A stretch of 64,000 bases of DNA. It comes from Faecalicatena orotica. Its GTDB lineage: Bacteria > Bacillota > Clostridia > Lachnospirales > Lachnospiraceae. Positions 16,993 through 25,585 of this stretch are shown here, in pieces. Position numbers and translations under genes: made by a program. The stretch spans positions 124,001-188,000 of the forward strand of contig NZ_QGDL01000010.1 of NCBI RefSeq assembly GCF_003149245.1, read 5' to 3'. Position 1 is the stretch's first letter. Each line of letters starts with the position of its first letter. The notes under the pieces were generated by a model. It was not told the origin of the DNA. It saw nothing but the letters and a program-made list of their open reading frames with translations, and ran no database searches.

Positions 16993-19900
16993 ATGCAGAC
17001 GTGGGTTGAAGGAAGAATTTATCCCGTCAAAGCTGTCACCGGGCGAGTTTGCGGTTGCTACTGACACGGGAAACGCTTGGTACTGCTATTCTGGCGGAAA
17101 GGTAATGCTCATTGCAACATCCGAAGATGTCGAAAAACTCCGTCAAGAGGCCGAGAATGCAAAAGAGGACACGCAACTCTTACTGGATAATATGCAGGAA
17201 AATATAGACAAAAACATGTCTGTGCTGAGATCTGAGATCAACCTGACAAAGCAGGATATTATTAAAATGAGGGATGAGGTTTTAGTCCAAATGGATAATA
17301 AGCTTGCAAGTATCGAGGGGGACATCATAGACACCCAGAACACCATCCGGACACTGGTAGACAGCCAGACCGGATTGCAGCTTCTTCTTGACGGTAAGAT
17401 AGATGATGCTTATGTAGAGGACGGCTACTTGTACATGACCAGCAACAATGAGGTTGTAGTCGGCCCTCTCGGCCCGTTCTCCGGCGGCGGTGGAGGCGGA
17501 GGCGGTACCGGAAACAATGCCGTGCTTACCGTGTCCAATACCAGCGGATGGTTAAGCAAATCGGTTGCATCTGGGGCGGCCTGTGAGATCAGCGTTACAT
17601 GGTCCTCTCTGGAGGATGACCTTCCGACCGGAAACGGGACACTAAAGGTTACGATCAACGGTCTTGTCAAGACCACGCAGGACATCGCACAGGGCAAAGT
17701 AACGGTGGACATCGGAAAGTATCTTTCCACGGGTGCAAACATGGTCAAGGTTAACGTGGCGGATGTGTATGGCAACAGCAGGACAATCAATTACAGCGTG
17801 TCGGTTGTCGAGGTGTCTGTGAGCTCCACCTTTGATGCAGGCGTACCCTGTACCGGTGCAATTACATACACCTACACGCCGACAGGCAACGTGTCAAAGA
17901 CCATGCATTTTATCGTAGACGGTCGGGAGATCGGCACCGCAGAGATCAGCGCATCCGGACGCCAGCAGTCTTACCTCATACCGGCACAGACACACGGGTC
18001 ACACAGCCTGTTAGTATACTTTACAGCCGTGGTGGACGGCGTAGAGATCAAATCCAATGAGCTGTATTACGAGCTGATCTGCACCGTGGCAGGGGAGGAT
18101 GCCCCGATCATTACCAGCACCTACAGGGGCGGCACCGCAGAGCAGTACGCATCTATCGTCATCCCGTATATGGTTTACAATCCGGTGAGCATGACGGCAG
18201 CCATTACCTTGTCAGCCAACGGCAGACAGGTGGCATCCCTTACCGTGGACCGTACCCAGCAGATATGGACGTACCGGGCGGACAGCACCGGGGAGTTGAG
18301 TCTGGAGATTGCCTGCGGGGAAACGCGTAAGACTATTGCGGTCACAGTGACGGAAAGCAGTATGGACATTGGGGCAGAAACACAGGACCTTGTATTATAC
18401 CTATCAAGCTATGGAAGAAGCAACAATGAAGCGAATCCGGGAACATGGGCCTACTGGGATCTACAGGCAGTGTTTACCGGATTTAATTATTCCTCGGATG
18501 GATGGCAGCTCGATAAGGATAATAACACCGTCCTGCGGGTGGCCGGGGATGCCAGACTGACAATCCCTTACAAGGCATTTGCACAGGACTTCCGAACCGG
18601 CGGCAAGACGATCGAGCTGGAGTTTGCCACACGGGATGTCATGGACTACGATGCCGTGATTATGTCATGCATGTCAGGCGGCCGAGGATTTGAGCTGACA
18701 GCACAGAGAGCATTACTGAAATCAGAACAGTCAGAGATCAGTACGCAGTACAAAGAGGATGAGCATGTCAGAATTGCATTTGCGGTCGAGAAACGGGCCG
18801 AGAACAGGCTTGTGTACTGTTACATTAACGGGATCATGTCCGGTACGGTCCAGTATCCGACAGACGATGACTTTGCACAGGCTGTGCCGGTCGACATCTC
18901 CGTAGGGTCCAATGACTGCACGATAGACCTGTACAACATCCGGATCTATGACAACGACCTGACGCGGTATCAGCTGCTCAACAACTGGATCGCAGATACG
19001 CAGAACGTTGACATAATGCTGGATCGGTATACCCACAACAATGTGTTTGATGATTACGGCCAGATCGTTATCTCGCAGCTACCAAAAAACCTTCCGTATC
19101 TGGTCCTCGAAGGGCCGGAACTGCCGCAGTACAAGGGTGACAAAAAGATGATATCCGGTTACTATACGGACCCGGCCAACCCTGCAAAGGACTTTACCTT
19201 TACCGGGGCACAGATCAACGTACAGGGTACATCCTCACAGTATTACGCCCGCAAAAACTATAAGGTGGACTTCAAGGGCGGCTTTATAGACAGCACAGGG
19301 GAGAGCATCATCGGTTACAAGATCCGCGAGGATGCCATACCAACAAGTACCTTTACCTTTAAAGCTGATGTGGCCAGTTCGGAGGGCGCGAATAACGTGG
19401 AGCTGGTCAGGCTGTACAACGATGCCAACCCATACAAAACGCCGCCGCAGACGGCCAACAGTGCGATCCGTCAGGGAATAGACGGGTTCCCGATCGTCAT
19501 CTTCTGGCACAACGGGGACAGCACAACGTTTTTGGGTAAATATAACTTTAACAATGACAAGGGCACACCGGAGGTATATGGATTTGGGGACGGCGATGAG
19601 TCATGGGAGATGCTTAACAACACAAGCAGCCGCGTGCTCTTTAAGAGCGCAGACTTTAGCGGTGATGCATGGCTCAATGACTTCGAGGGACGTTACCCGG
19701 ATGGCAACACAGACCCGGTGCAGTTAAGTGCGCTGTCGGAATGGCTGGTCAGCACGGATCAGGAGAAGGCCACGGGGGCGGCTCTTGCGAGTCCAGTTAC
19801 TTACGGGGGCGTGGAATACACCAAAGACACAGCAGATTACCGGCTTGCTAAGTTTAAAGCGGAGCTGCCGGATCACATCGAGCTACAGAGTGCAGTGTTC

Positions 19901-19993
19901 TATTACCTGTTTACTGAGCTCTTTTTGATGGTTGACAGCCGGGCGAAGAACATGTTCCCGACAATTTTTTCTGGAGGTGATAACAATGGGTAA
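16982..19993 (+). CDS. Tail fibre protein: LamG-like and N-terminal half of CotH-like kinase domain
   Basis: 1003 residues. Residues 1-45 are a fibre cap motif (RRGLKEEFIPSKLSPGEFAV) seen in phage fibres, then a coiled coil (to ~130), a Gly8 linker (~167), Ig-like beta repeats, a LamG-like lectin fold (~465-680) and, from ~735, CotH-like order: QGTSSQYYARKNYKVDF, FKADVASSEGANNVELVRL, FLGKYNF and LFLMVDSRAKNMF. It stops at 19993 just before the expected conserved CotH strand, which is encoded at the start of the next ORF in the +1 frame. Domain calls are by eye; the LamG and CotH assignments are family-level inferences. Confidence 0.8.
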   Translation: MPIRCRRGLKEEFIPSKLSPGEFAVATDTGNAWYCYSGGKVMLIATSEDVEKLRQEAENAKEDTQLLLDNMQENIDKNMSVLRSEINLTKQDIIKMRDEVLVQMDNKLASIEGDIIDTQNTIRTLVDSQTGLQLLLDGKIDDAYVEDGYLYMTSNNEVVVGPLGPFSGGGGGGGGTGNNAVLTVSNTSGWLSKSVASGAACEISVTWSSLEDDLPTGNGTLKVTINGLVKTTQDIAQGKVTVDIGKYLSTGANMVKVNVADVYGNSRTINYSVSVVEVSVSSTFDAGVPCTGAITYTYTPTGNVSKTMHFIVDGREIGTAEISASGRQQSYLIPAQTHGSHSLLVYFTAVVDGVEIKSNELYYELICTVAGEDAPIITSTYRGGTAEQYASIVIPYMVYNPVSMTAAITLSANGRQVASLTVDRTQQIWTYRADSTGELSLEIACGETRKTIAVTVTESSMDIGAETQDLVLYLSSYGRSNNEANPGTWAYWDLQAVFTGFNYSSDGWQLDKDNNTVLRVAGDARLTIPYKAFAQDFRTGGKTIELEFATRDVMDYDAVIMSCMSGGRGFELTAQRALLKSEQSEISTQYKEDEHVRIAFAVEKRAENRLVYCYINGIMSGTVQYPTDDDFAQAVPVDISVGSNDCTIDLYNIRIYDNDLTRYQLLNNWIADTQNVDIMLDRYTHNNVFDDYGQIVISQLPKNLPYLVLEGPELPQYKGDKKMISGYYTDPANPAKDFTFTGAQINVQGTSSQYYARKNYKVDFKGGFIDSTGESIIGYKIREDAIPTSTFTFKADVASSEGANNVELVRLYNDANPYKTPPQTANSAIRQGIDGFPIVIFWHNGDSTTFLGKYNFNNDKGTPEVYGFGDGDESWEMLNNTSSRVLFKSADFSGDAWLNDFEGRYPDGNTDPVQLSALSEWLVSTDQEKATGAALASPVTYGGVEYTKDTADYRLAKFKAELPDHIELQSAVFYYLFTELFLMVDSRAKNMFPTIFSGGDNNG

Positions 19994-22547
19994 ATGGTGT
20001 TTCCTGCCGTATGACTTTGATACGGCAATCGGCATCAACAACGAGGGTTCGCTGGTGTTTAGTTACGAGCTGGAAGACATTGATCAGGTGGCCGGTGCAG
20101 ACGTATTTAACGGACAGCACAGTGTATTGTGGGTCAACCTCAGGCAGGCGTTTCAAGAGGACATCAAGGTCATGTACCAACAGCTCCGGTCCACCGGGGC
20201 ACTCTCTTACGAGGCCACGGAGCGGCAGTTTGAGGAGCATCAGGCCAAATGGCCGGAGGCGATCTTTAACGAGGACGCTTACTTTAAATATTTACAGCCA
20301 TTGATCGAGGACAACAGTGCCGCGTACCTGTCCATGTTACAGGGCAGTAAAGCGGAGCAGCGCAAGTGGTGGCTTTACAACCGTTACCGTTATCTGGACA
20401 GCAAATACAACGCTGGGGATGCCCTGTCAGATGTCATTACCGTGCGTGGATATGCAAAGGCAGACATCACGGTAACGCCTTATGCAGACATCTACGCATC
20501 GGTCAAGTACGGCTCTTATCTGGTCCAGCAGAGGGCCTTAAGAGGGTCCAGCTACACACTGGAGTGCCCGCTGGACAATGTCAACGATACAGAGATTTAT
20601 ATTTACAGCGCAAGCCAGCTCAAGGACGTAGGGGATCTCTCTGGTCTGATGGTCGGCTACGCGGAGTTTTCACTTGCCACAAAACTACAGTCCCTCAAAC
20701 TGGGGGATGCAGCGGCGAGCTACAGCAACACCAACCTGACCGACCTCCATCTCGGCAACAACGTGCTCCTTCGGACATTGGACGTGCGGAACTGCCCGAA
20801 CTTAACACAGGCTGTGGACATCTCCGGGTGTGCAAATGTAGAGCATGTGTATTTTGACGGCACTGGGATAACAGGAATCAACCTCCCGGTCGGCGGAATC
20901 CTTAAGACCCTGCACCTTCCGGCTACGGTCACCAACCTGACAATACGCAATCAAGGGAGCCTGACGGACCTGACCATACCGTCTTACACCAACATCTCTA
21001 CACTGCGACTGGAAAACGTCAGCACGGCGGTGGACAGCAAGGCAATCCTACAGGAGATCCCGGCAAACAGCAGGGTGCGTCTGATCGGGATAGACTGGGA
21101 GGCCGGGGACGCGGATACGCTGATGGGGATTGTCTCCCTTCTGGACACCATGCGCGGGCTGGACGAGAACGGCAACAACACGGATATGGCACAGGTAAGC
21201 GGCACAATCCACGTTGACACCGTGACCGGGGCACAGGTGGCAGAGATCCAGAGCAAGTATCCGGATCTTAAGGTTGCGTTTGAACATATCACCAGTAACC
21301 TTTATTTCTATAATTACGATGGCTCCGTTTTACTGTATACGCAGGCCATCGTAGACGGTGCTGACGGGGCCTACAGCGGCAGTACACCGAGCAGACCGAG
21401 TACGGCGCAGTATACTTACACCCATGCAGGATGGAGCAAAAAGGTGGGCGGAGCTGCGGACAGCGAGGCATTAAAAGCGGTCACGGCAGACCGGAATGTG
21501 TATGCTGCATTTACGGCGGTGATACGTAAGTACACGGTCTGGTATTATAATGATAAAGAATTATTACAGACTGTATCTAACGTACCTTACAACGCCAGTG
21601 CAACGTATACTGGAACAACACCTGTAAAAACGGGGGTTGACGATCCAGAACTGTACGAATTTACAAGGTGGGAACCGACAGGGAAAAACATTACTGGTAA
21701 TACATACTGTTATGCTCAGTATAATTATTTAGGGATGCCTGCTTTGGCAAAAAATTGGATAAATGGGCTTACGACGGATGAGCAAAAAACAATAACAAGA
21801 ATAGTAATTGTTGATGATTATGTACCGTCTGGGAGCGAAGAAAAAGCGTGGGATGCTTCGGATTATAAAAATGAATCGGTTATGGCTTACAAAGAAGGAA
21901 CAGAGATAACTATCGCCGGAGATGGATCAGGAAAGATTATGTTCCCAAAGGTGTGCAATAACATATTTGGTGGATTTAGTTCCTTAATTTCTATTAACGG
22001 ATTTGAATTATTTGATACTATTGAAAGCACAGATTTGTCCAGTATCTTTTATGGTGATGGAAACTTAACAAACGTGAATTTATCGAAACTAGACACCAGA
22101 AATGCTACTTCAATTTCTTCTATGTTTTACAATTGTTCGAAACTATCATCGCTAAATCTAACCAATTTTAATACCAGCAAAGTTGTGGACATGTCATACA
22201 TGTTTTATAATTGTAAGAGCTTGACAATATTAGATCTAAGTAATTTCGATACCAATAAAGTTACAAATATGGGGCGCATGTTTCAGGATTGTTCAAATTT
22301 ACTATCCCTAAACATGAACAATCTGAATGTTAACAAAGTTACAAATATGGTTTACGGATTTGCAAATTGTATAAGTTTTACAAGCTTAAATCTGAATAAC
22401 TGGAAACTATCCGGGAGTGCAGGACTTAGGTATCTTTTTAGTAACTGTAAAGTAAATGGCGTATCCGTGAATAGACAGAATATAGCTGACTGGAACTGGA
22501 ATACGGAAGATATGACAGATATCCAGTTTATACAAATGTTTGGATAA
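19986..22547 (+). CDS. Fibre protein, C-terminal half of CotH-like domain plus LRR/InlB/DUF285-like modules
   Basis: 853 residues from ATG 19986, which has GGAGGTGA at ideal spacing and overlaps the previous ORF by 8 bases. It opens directly with KWCFLPYDFDTAIGINNEG, the continuation of the CotH-like domain interrupted upstream. Residues ~230-400 are leucine-rich repeats (LGNNVLLRTLDVRNCPNLT), ~440-600 two InlB-type B-repeat-like units (YTYTHAGWSKKVGG, FTRWEPTGKNITG), and ~680-800 at least four DUF285/BspA-like repeats (NLTNFNTSKVVDMSYMF). DNA from about 21540 is clearly more AT-rich, suggesting a later-acquired adhesin module. Either a restart gene or the shifted part of one long fibre protein. 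Confidence 0.8.
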   Translation: MGKWCFLPYDFDTAIGINNEGSLVFSYELEDIDQVAGADVFNGQHSVLWVNLRQAFQEDIKVMYQQLRSTGALSYEATERQFEEHQAKWPEAIFNEDAYFKYLQPLIEDNSAAYLSMLQGSKAEQRKWWLYNRYRYLDSKYNAGDALSDVITVRGYAKADITVTPYADIYASVKYGSYLVQQRALRGSSYTLECPLDNVNDTEIYIYSASQLKDVGDLSGLMVGYAEFSLATKLQSLKLGDAAASYSNTNLTDLHLGNNVLLRTLDVRNCPNLTQAVDISGCANVEHVYFDGTGITGINLPVGGILKTLHLPATVTNLTIRNQGSLTDLTIPSYTNISTLRLENVSTAVDSKAILQEIPANSRVRLIGIDWEAGDADTLMGIVSLLDTMRGLDENGNNTDMAQVSGTIHVDTVTGAQVAEIQSKYPDLKVAFEHITSNLYFYNYDGSVLLYTQAIVDGADGAYSGSTPSRPSTAQYTYTHAGWSKKVGGAADSEALKAVTADRNVYAAFTAVIRKYTVWYYNDKELLQTVSNVPYNASATYTGTTPVKTGVDDPELYEFTRWEPTGKNITGNTYCYAQYNYLGMPALAKNWINGLTTDEQKTITRIVIVDDYVPSGSEEKAWDASDYKNESVMAYKEGTEITIAGDGSGKIMFPKVCNNIFGGFSSLISINGFELFDTIESTDLSSIFYGDGNLTNVNLSKLDTRNATSISSMFYNCSKLSSLNLTNFNTSKVVDMSYMFYNCKSLTILDLSNFDTNKVTNMGRMFQDCSNLLSLNMNNLNVNKVTNMVYGFANCISFTSLNLNNWKLSGSAGLRYLFSNCKVNGVSVNRQNIADWNWNTEDMTDIQFIQMFG

Positions 22548-22575
22548 GGAGGGATGCCAATATGACCATCCGATC

Positions 22576-22600
22576 AAGACCGTGATAAGCGGTCTTTTAT
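22576..22600 (+). terminator. Terminator after fibre genes
   Basis: AAGACCG (22576-22582) pairs with CGGTCTT (22590-22596) with a 7-base loop, followed by TTTATTAT. It ends or attenuates the tail operon before the small CBM/lysis genes. Confidence 0.75.
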
Positions 22601-22629
22601 TATGCAAAAAATCAAAAAGGAGAAAAAAT

Positions 22630-22962
22630 ATGAGAATGATATTAAGCGATGGGACAGAGATCCCGATTGTAGACGGCTCTTACACAGGGACCGTTGTTTT
22701 AATTGCAGAGGACAGGCAGGCCGCCTTTGACATCTGGGAGCAGCTCACCCCACCCGCACTGCATGAGGTAAAGATATCACGGGATGATGGCTCTGTACTC
22801 CACACCCTGCACGGGGCGGTTGTGGACGGCATACAGATCGTGTCCAACCCGCAGGGCGTTTTTACGGTACATATTTACATGAGTGAGACAGAGACAGGGG
22901 ATATCGCCACGGATGCGGAGTATGTACAGGCGGCAAAGATCCTGCTGGGAGAGGAGGCGTAA
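22630..22962 (+). CDS. Small tail/lysis-region protein, unknown
   Basis: 110 residues from ATG 22630 after AAAAGGAGAAAAAAT; an open frame upstream crosses the terminator and is rejected. Beta-rich and acidic, with no membrane segment. It stands between the fibre genes and a CBM-like protein, a position of fibre accessory or chaperone proteins in related phages. Family not recognised. Confidence 0.7.
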   Translation: MRMILSDGTEIPIVDGSYTGTVVLIAEDRQAAFDIWEQLTPPALHEVKISRDDGSVLHTLHGAVVDGIQIVSNPQGVFTVHIYMSETETGDIATDAEYVQAAKILLGEEA

Positions 22963-22963
22963 C

Positions 22964-23380
22964 ATGGGAGTAGTAGATAGGGCAAGGGAGCTGCGGCACC
23001 AGATCGAGGACAACGCGGCACCGATGAGTGATTACATGGCCTTACAGTACACAGAGTTGTTCGGGGTCTGGAGCGGTGCCGGAACTGCTTATAAATCCGG
23101 GGACCGCGTGAGGTACAATGGCACGCTATATAAGGTATTACAGGACCACATCTCACAGGTGGATTGGACCCCTGAGTCTGCACCGAGCCTGTTTGGCAGA
23201 GTGCTGATACCGGACCCGACCGTGGTGCCTGACTGGGAGCAGCCTGACAGCACAAACCCGTACAGCAAGGGAGATCGGGTAAAGCATAATGGGAAAACAT
23301 GGGAGAGTCTGGCAGACGGAAACGTCTGGGAGCCGGGGGCAACTGGGACAGAGTCATTATGGAAAGAAATCGAGGAGTAA
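22964..23380 (+). CDS. Carbohydrate-binding (CBM5/12-like) phage protein
   Basis: 138 residues from ATG 22964. It contains two short chitin-binding-type (CBM5/12-like) motifs: WSGAGTAYKSGDRVRYNGTL (~35) and NPYSKGDRVKHNGKTWES (~100), each with the Y..GD.V...G pattern and aromatic residues that stack on sugars. It may be an accessory baseplate or fibre protein binding the cell surface, or a cell wall-targeting helper of the lysis cassette. It is followed 11 bases later by the holin. Confidence 0.75.
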   Translation: MGVVDRARELRHQIEDNAAPMSDYMALQYTELFGVWSGAGTAYKSGDRVRYNGTLYKVLQDHISQVDWTPESAPSLFGRVLIPDPTVVPDWEQPDSTNPYSKGDRVKHNGKTWESLADGNVWEPGATGTESLWKEIEE

Positions 23381-23391
23381 GGAGAGAAAAT

Positions 23392-23868
23392 ATGGACAAA
23401 TATAATGTAATAAAGGCAGTATTATCAGGAGCAGTGGCCGCGGTATCTGCAAGGCTGGGGATTCTGGGGCCGATGCTTCTGGCGCTCACCGGTGTTATGA
23501 TCGTGGATTACATCACCGGGATGTTGGCAAGCAAGAAAGAGAACAGCATATCAAGCCAGCGCGGCATGTGGGGGATCATCAAGAAGATGCTGTATGTTGT
23601 AGTGGTGGGTGTCGGCATGTTAATGGACTGGCTGATCCTGACCACGGCGGACAGCATGGGGGTACATATCCCACTGGCTACATTCTTCGGTTTACTGGTG
23701 GCCGTGTGGCTTATTATAAACGAGTTAATAAGTATATTAGAAAATCTGACAAGGCTGGGCACACCGATGCCGGCCTTTTTGCTTACCATTGTACAGCATT
23801 TTAAAGTGGTCGTTGAGGCCAAAGGTGATGAGCTGACAAATATAGATAATAAACACGAGGGCGAGTAA
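23392..23868 (+). CDS. Holin, phage_holin_4 (toxin secretion/lysis) type
   Basis: 158 residues from ATG 23392 after AAGGAGAGAAAAT. It has four hydrophobic stretches (about 5-40, 58-82, 88-110) with VMIVDYITGMLASKKENSISSQRGMWGIIKK, a phrase shared by the phage_holin_4_1 family (shown in part: VDYITGML and SQRGMWGIIKK). Charged C-terminal tail. It makes the membrane hole that releases the endolysin encoded next. The stop codon lies inside a terminator-like hairpin. Confidence 0.9.
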   Translation: MDKYNVIKAVLSGAVAAVSARLGILGPMLLALTGVMIVDYITGMLASKKENSISSQRGMWGIIKKMLYVVVVGVGMLMDWLILTTADSMGVHIPLATFFGLLVAVWLIINELISILENLTRLGTPMPAFLLTIVQHFKVVVEAKGDELTNIDNKHEGE

Positions 23869-23886
23869 CATCGTCCTCGTGTTTGC
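23851..23886 (+). terminator. Hairpin between holin and endolysin
   Basis: AAACACGAGG (23851-23860) pairs perfectly with CCTCGTGTTT (23875-23884). The stem overlaps the holin stop. Only a short T stretch follows, so it may lower rather than end endolysin transcription. A dyad TTTGCGA-CA-TCGCAAA follows at 23882. Confidence 0.6.
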
Positions 23887-23915
23887 GACATCGCAAATAA
23901 CGGAAGGAGTAAGAC

Positions 23916-24851
23916 ATGAGTAAATTATTAATTGATGTAAGTTATGCACAGGGGCAAATCAACTGGGATCAGGTAAAGACCACGGGAGTAGACGGCGTGA
24001 TTATCCAGTGTGGATACGGGGACAATTTTACATCTCAGGACGACAAGTACTGGAAACGTAACGCAGATGAGTGTACACGGTTAGGCATCCCGTTTGGAGC
24101 GTACATTTACAGCTATGCGACAAGTATGGCCCAGATCGAGAGTGAGGCACAGCATGTCCTCAGACTGGTAAAAGGGTATAAGCTGTCTTACCCGATCTAT
24201 CTTGATTTAGAGCAGGCCGGTACTGAGTCTGGAGCTGTGGAGCGTGCTAAAAGGTTTGGAGATATCATCGAGGCTGCCGGCTACTGGTGTGGTATTTATG
24301 CAAATCTGAACTGGTGGAATAATTACCTTCCCGGACTGGACAGGTTTACCAAGTGGGTCGCTCAGTACAACAGCCAGTGCGAATATACGGGTGCAAACAA
24401 AGATATCTGGCAGTACAGCGATACAGGCCGGGTGGCCGGAATCGCAGGCGACGTGGATATGAATGAGTGCTACAGGGATTTCCCAAAGGAGATCCACGGC
24501 GGATCGACCAGCACAACCAAGCCCGCAACCAAACCAACCCCTTCCCCCGCGGCAAAGACGCACACAGTCCAGTCCGGAGAGACATTGTCTGGCATTGCGG
24601 CTAAGTACGGGACAACCTACCAGTCACTGGCAGCCATTAACGGCATCGATAATCCTAACCTGATCTATGCAGGACAGGTCCTTAAGCTGACCGGATCAGC
24701 GGCGGCATCGAAGACCTATACTGTCCAGAGCGGAGATACATTGTCAGGGATCGCGGCCAAATACGGGACCACCTACCAGCGTCTGGCTCAGGTCAACGGC
24801 ATCAGCAACCCAAACGTGATCTATCCGGGTCAGGTGCTTAAGATCGGATAA
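23916..24851 (+). CDS. Endolysin: GH25 muramidase with two LysM domains
   Basis: 311 residues from ATG 23916 after GGAAGGAGT. The N-terminal ~190 residues are a glycoside hydrolase 25 domain: [14 protein letters not shown] with the first catalytic Asp, and YPIYLDLEQ with the D.E pair. Then a Thr/Pro/Ser linker and two LysM repeats ([18 protein letters not shown], residues ~218-262 and ~268-311). It cleaves the glycan strands of peptidoglycan at lysis. No signal peptide, so it needs the holin. Complete and apparently functional. Confidence 0.95.
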   Translation: MSKLLIDVSYAQGQINWDQVKTTGVDGVIIQCGYGDNFTSQDDKYWKRNADECTRLGIPFGAYIYSYATSMAQIESEAQHVLRLVKGYKLSYPIYLDLEQAGTESGAVERAKRFGDIIEAAGYWCGIYANLNWWNNYLPGLDRFTKWVAQYNSQCEYTGANKDIWQYSDTGRVAGIAGDVDMNECYRDFPKEIHGGSTSTTKPATKPTPSPAAKTHTVQSGETLSGIAAKYGTTYQSLAAINGIDNPNLIYAGQVLKLTGSAAASKTYTVQSGDTLSGIAAKYGTTYQRLAQVNGISNPNVIYPGQVLKIG

Positions 24852-24869
24852 AATACAATCCGTGAAACG

Positions 24870-24900
24870 TAACGTGGAATAGTGGACAAATGCCACGTTA
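24870..24900. promoter_or_regulatory. Inverted repeat upstream of HTH gene
   Basis: TAACGTGG (24870-24877) and CCACGTTA (24893-24900) form a perfect 8-bp dyad with a 15-base gap. A related stretch, GTGGAATAGTG, recurs in the RNA array at about 25467. It may be an operator for the following HTH protein or a transcription end structure for the lysis operon. Confidence 0.45.
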
Positions 24901-24933
24901 TGAATTATTATATCCGTATGAGGAGTGAATGCC

Positions 24934-25158
24934 ATGATAGGAAATAACATAAGAAAACTACGTCTTAAGTACGAGTTGACACAAGAGGAGCTGGCCGCCA
25001 AATTGGGCGTGTCCCGATCAGCTATGGGGAACTATGAAAGAGAAACGCGGCAGCCGGATATAGACATGCTGATCAAGATGGCTGATACCTTTAATATCAC
25101 CATTGATGAGCTTGTCGGAAGAAAAAGGAATTGCAAAAGCTATAATCATAGAGTATAA
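24934..25158 (+). CDS. XRE/Cro-CI-type HTH regulator
   Basis: 74 residues from ATG 24934 (AGGAGTG 8 bases upstream; the GTG at 24925 is the rejected longer start). It is a classical Cro/CI helix-turn-helix: IRKLRLKYELTQEELAAKLGVSRSAMGNYERETRQPDID, with the recognition helix around residues 28-38, and no extra domain. It is the first gene of the accessory block after lysis. The promoter of the RNA array lies inside its 3' end, so its expression may influence the array. Targets unknown; palindromes nearby are candidates. Confidence 0.85.
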   Translation: MIGNNIRKLRLKYELTQEELAAKLGVSRSAMGNYERETRQPDIDMLIKMADTFNITIDELVGRKRNCKSYNHRV

Positions 25159-25159
25159 T
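25131..25159 (+). promoter_or_regulatory. Sigma-A promoter of the repeat RNA array
   Basis: TTGCAA (25131-25136), 17-base spacer, TATAAT (25154-25159). The predicted start near 25166 is exactly where the first repeat begins (25167). It lies within the last codons of the HTH gene. Confidence 0.75.
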
Positions 25160-25166
25160 GTAAATA

Positions 25167-25567
25167 GTCGCACAGGATGGATGCTTCCTGCTGCGGAGTT
25201 GCCAGCAAATCCGGCAGCCGAGGATTGAAATAATAATGTTGTCAGTAAAGAAATGGCAATATAATGCGTATGCATTGCACTTTCACAGTCGCGCAGGATG
25301 GATGCTTCCTGTTGCGGTGTTGCCAGCGAATCCGGCAACCGAGGATTGAAATAACAGCATATTGAATATGCAGAGTGATGAATTACAGTCGCGCAGGATG
25401 GACGCTTCCTGTTGCGGTGTTGCCAGCAATCCGGCAACCGAGGATTGAAATAATAATATTTTTAATGTGGAATAGTGTAACACAATGCGTATGCATTACA
25501 GTCGCACAGGATGGATGCTTCCTGTTGTGGAGCCACTAGCAAATCCGGTGGCCAAGGATTGAAATAA
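25167..25567 (+). repeat. Four direct repeats of 66-67 bp
   Basis: Unit starts at 25167, 25288, 25388 and 25501. Units 1-3 differ at a few positions; unit 4 differs most, mainly in the hairpin-2 stem. Gap lengths vary, and gaps 1 and 3 share the 14-mer AATGCGTATGCATT (25263 and 25484), while gap 2 has the dyad GCATATT-G-AATATGC (25357-25371). Confidence 0.92.
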
Positions 25568-25585
25568 TAAGATATCGTGTAAAGA

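Noticed and set aside
23882-23897. TTTGCGA-CA-TCGCAAA dyad before the endolysin
   Set aside because: Perfect but short, with a 2-base centre, and next to a larger hairpin; not enough to call an operator.
25167-25567. A functional CRISPR array
   Set aside because: Repeats are 67 nt and not identical, gaps are 33-54 nt and share palindromes, and there are no cas genes in the window. It is CRISPR-like in its tags only.
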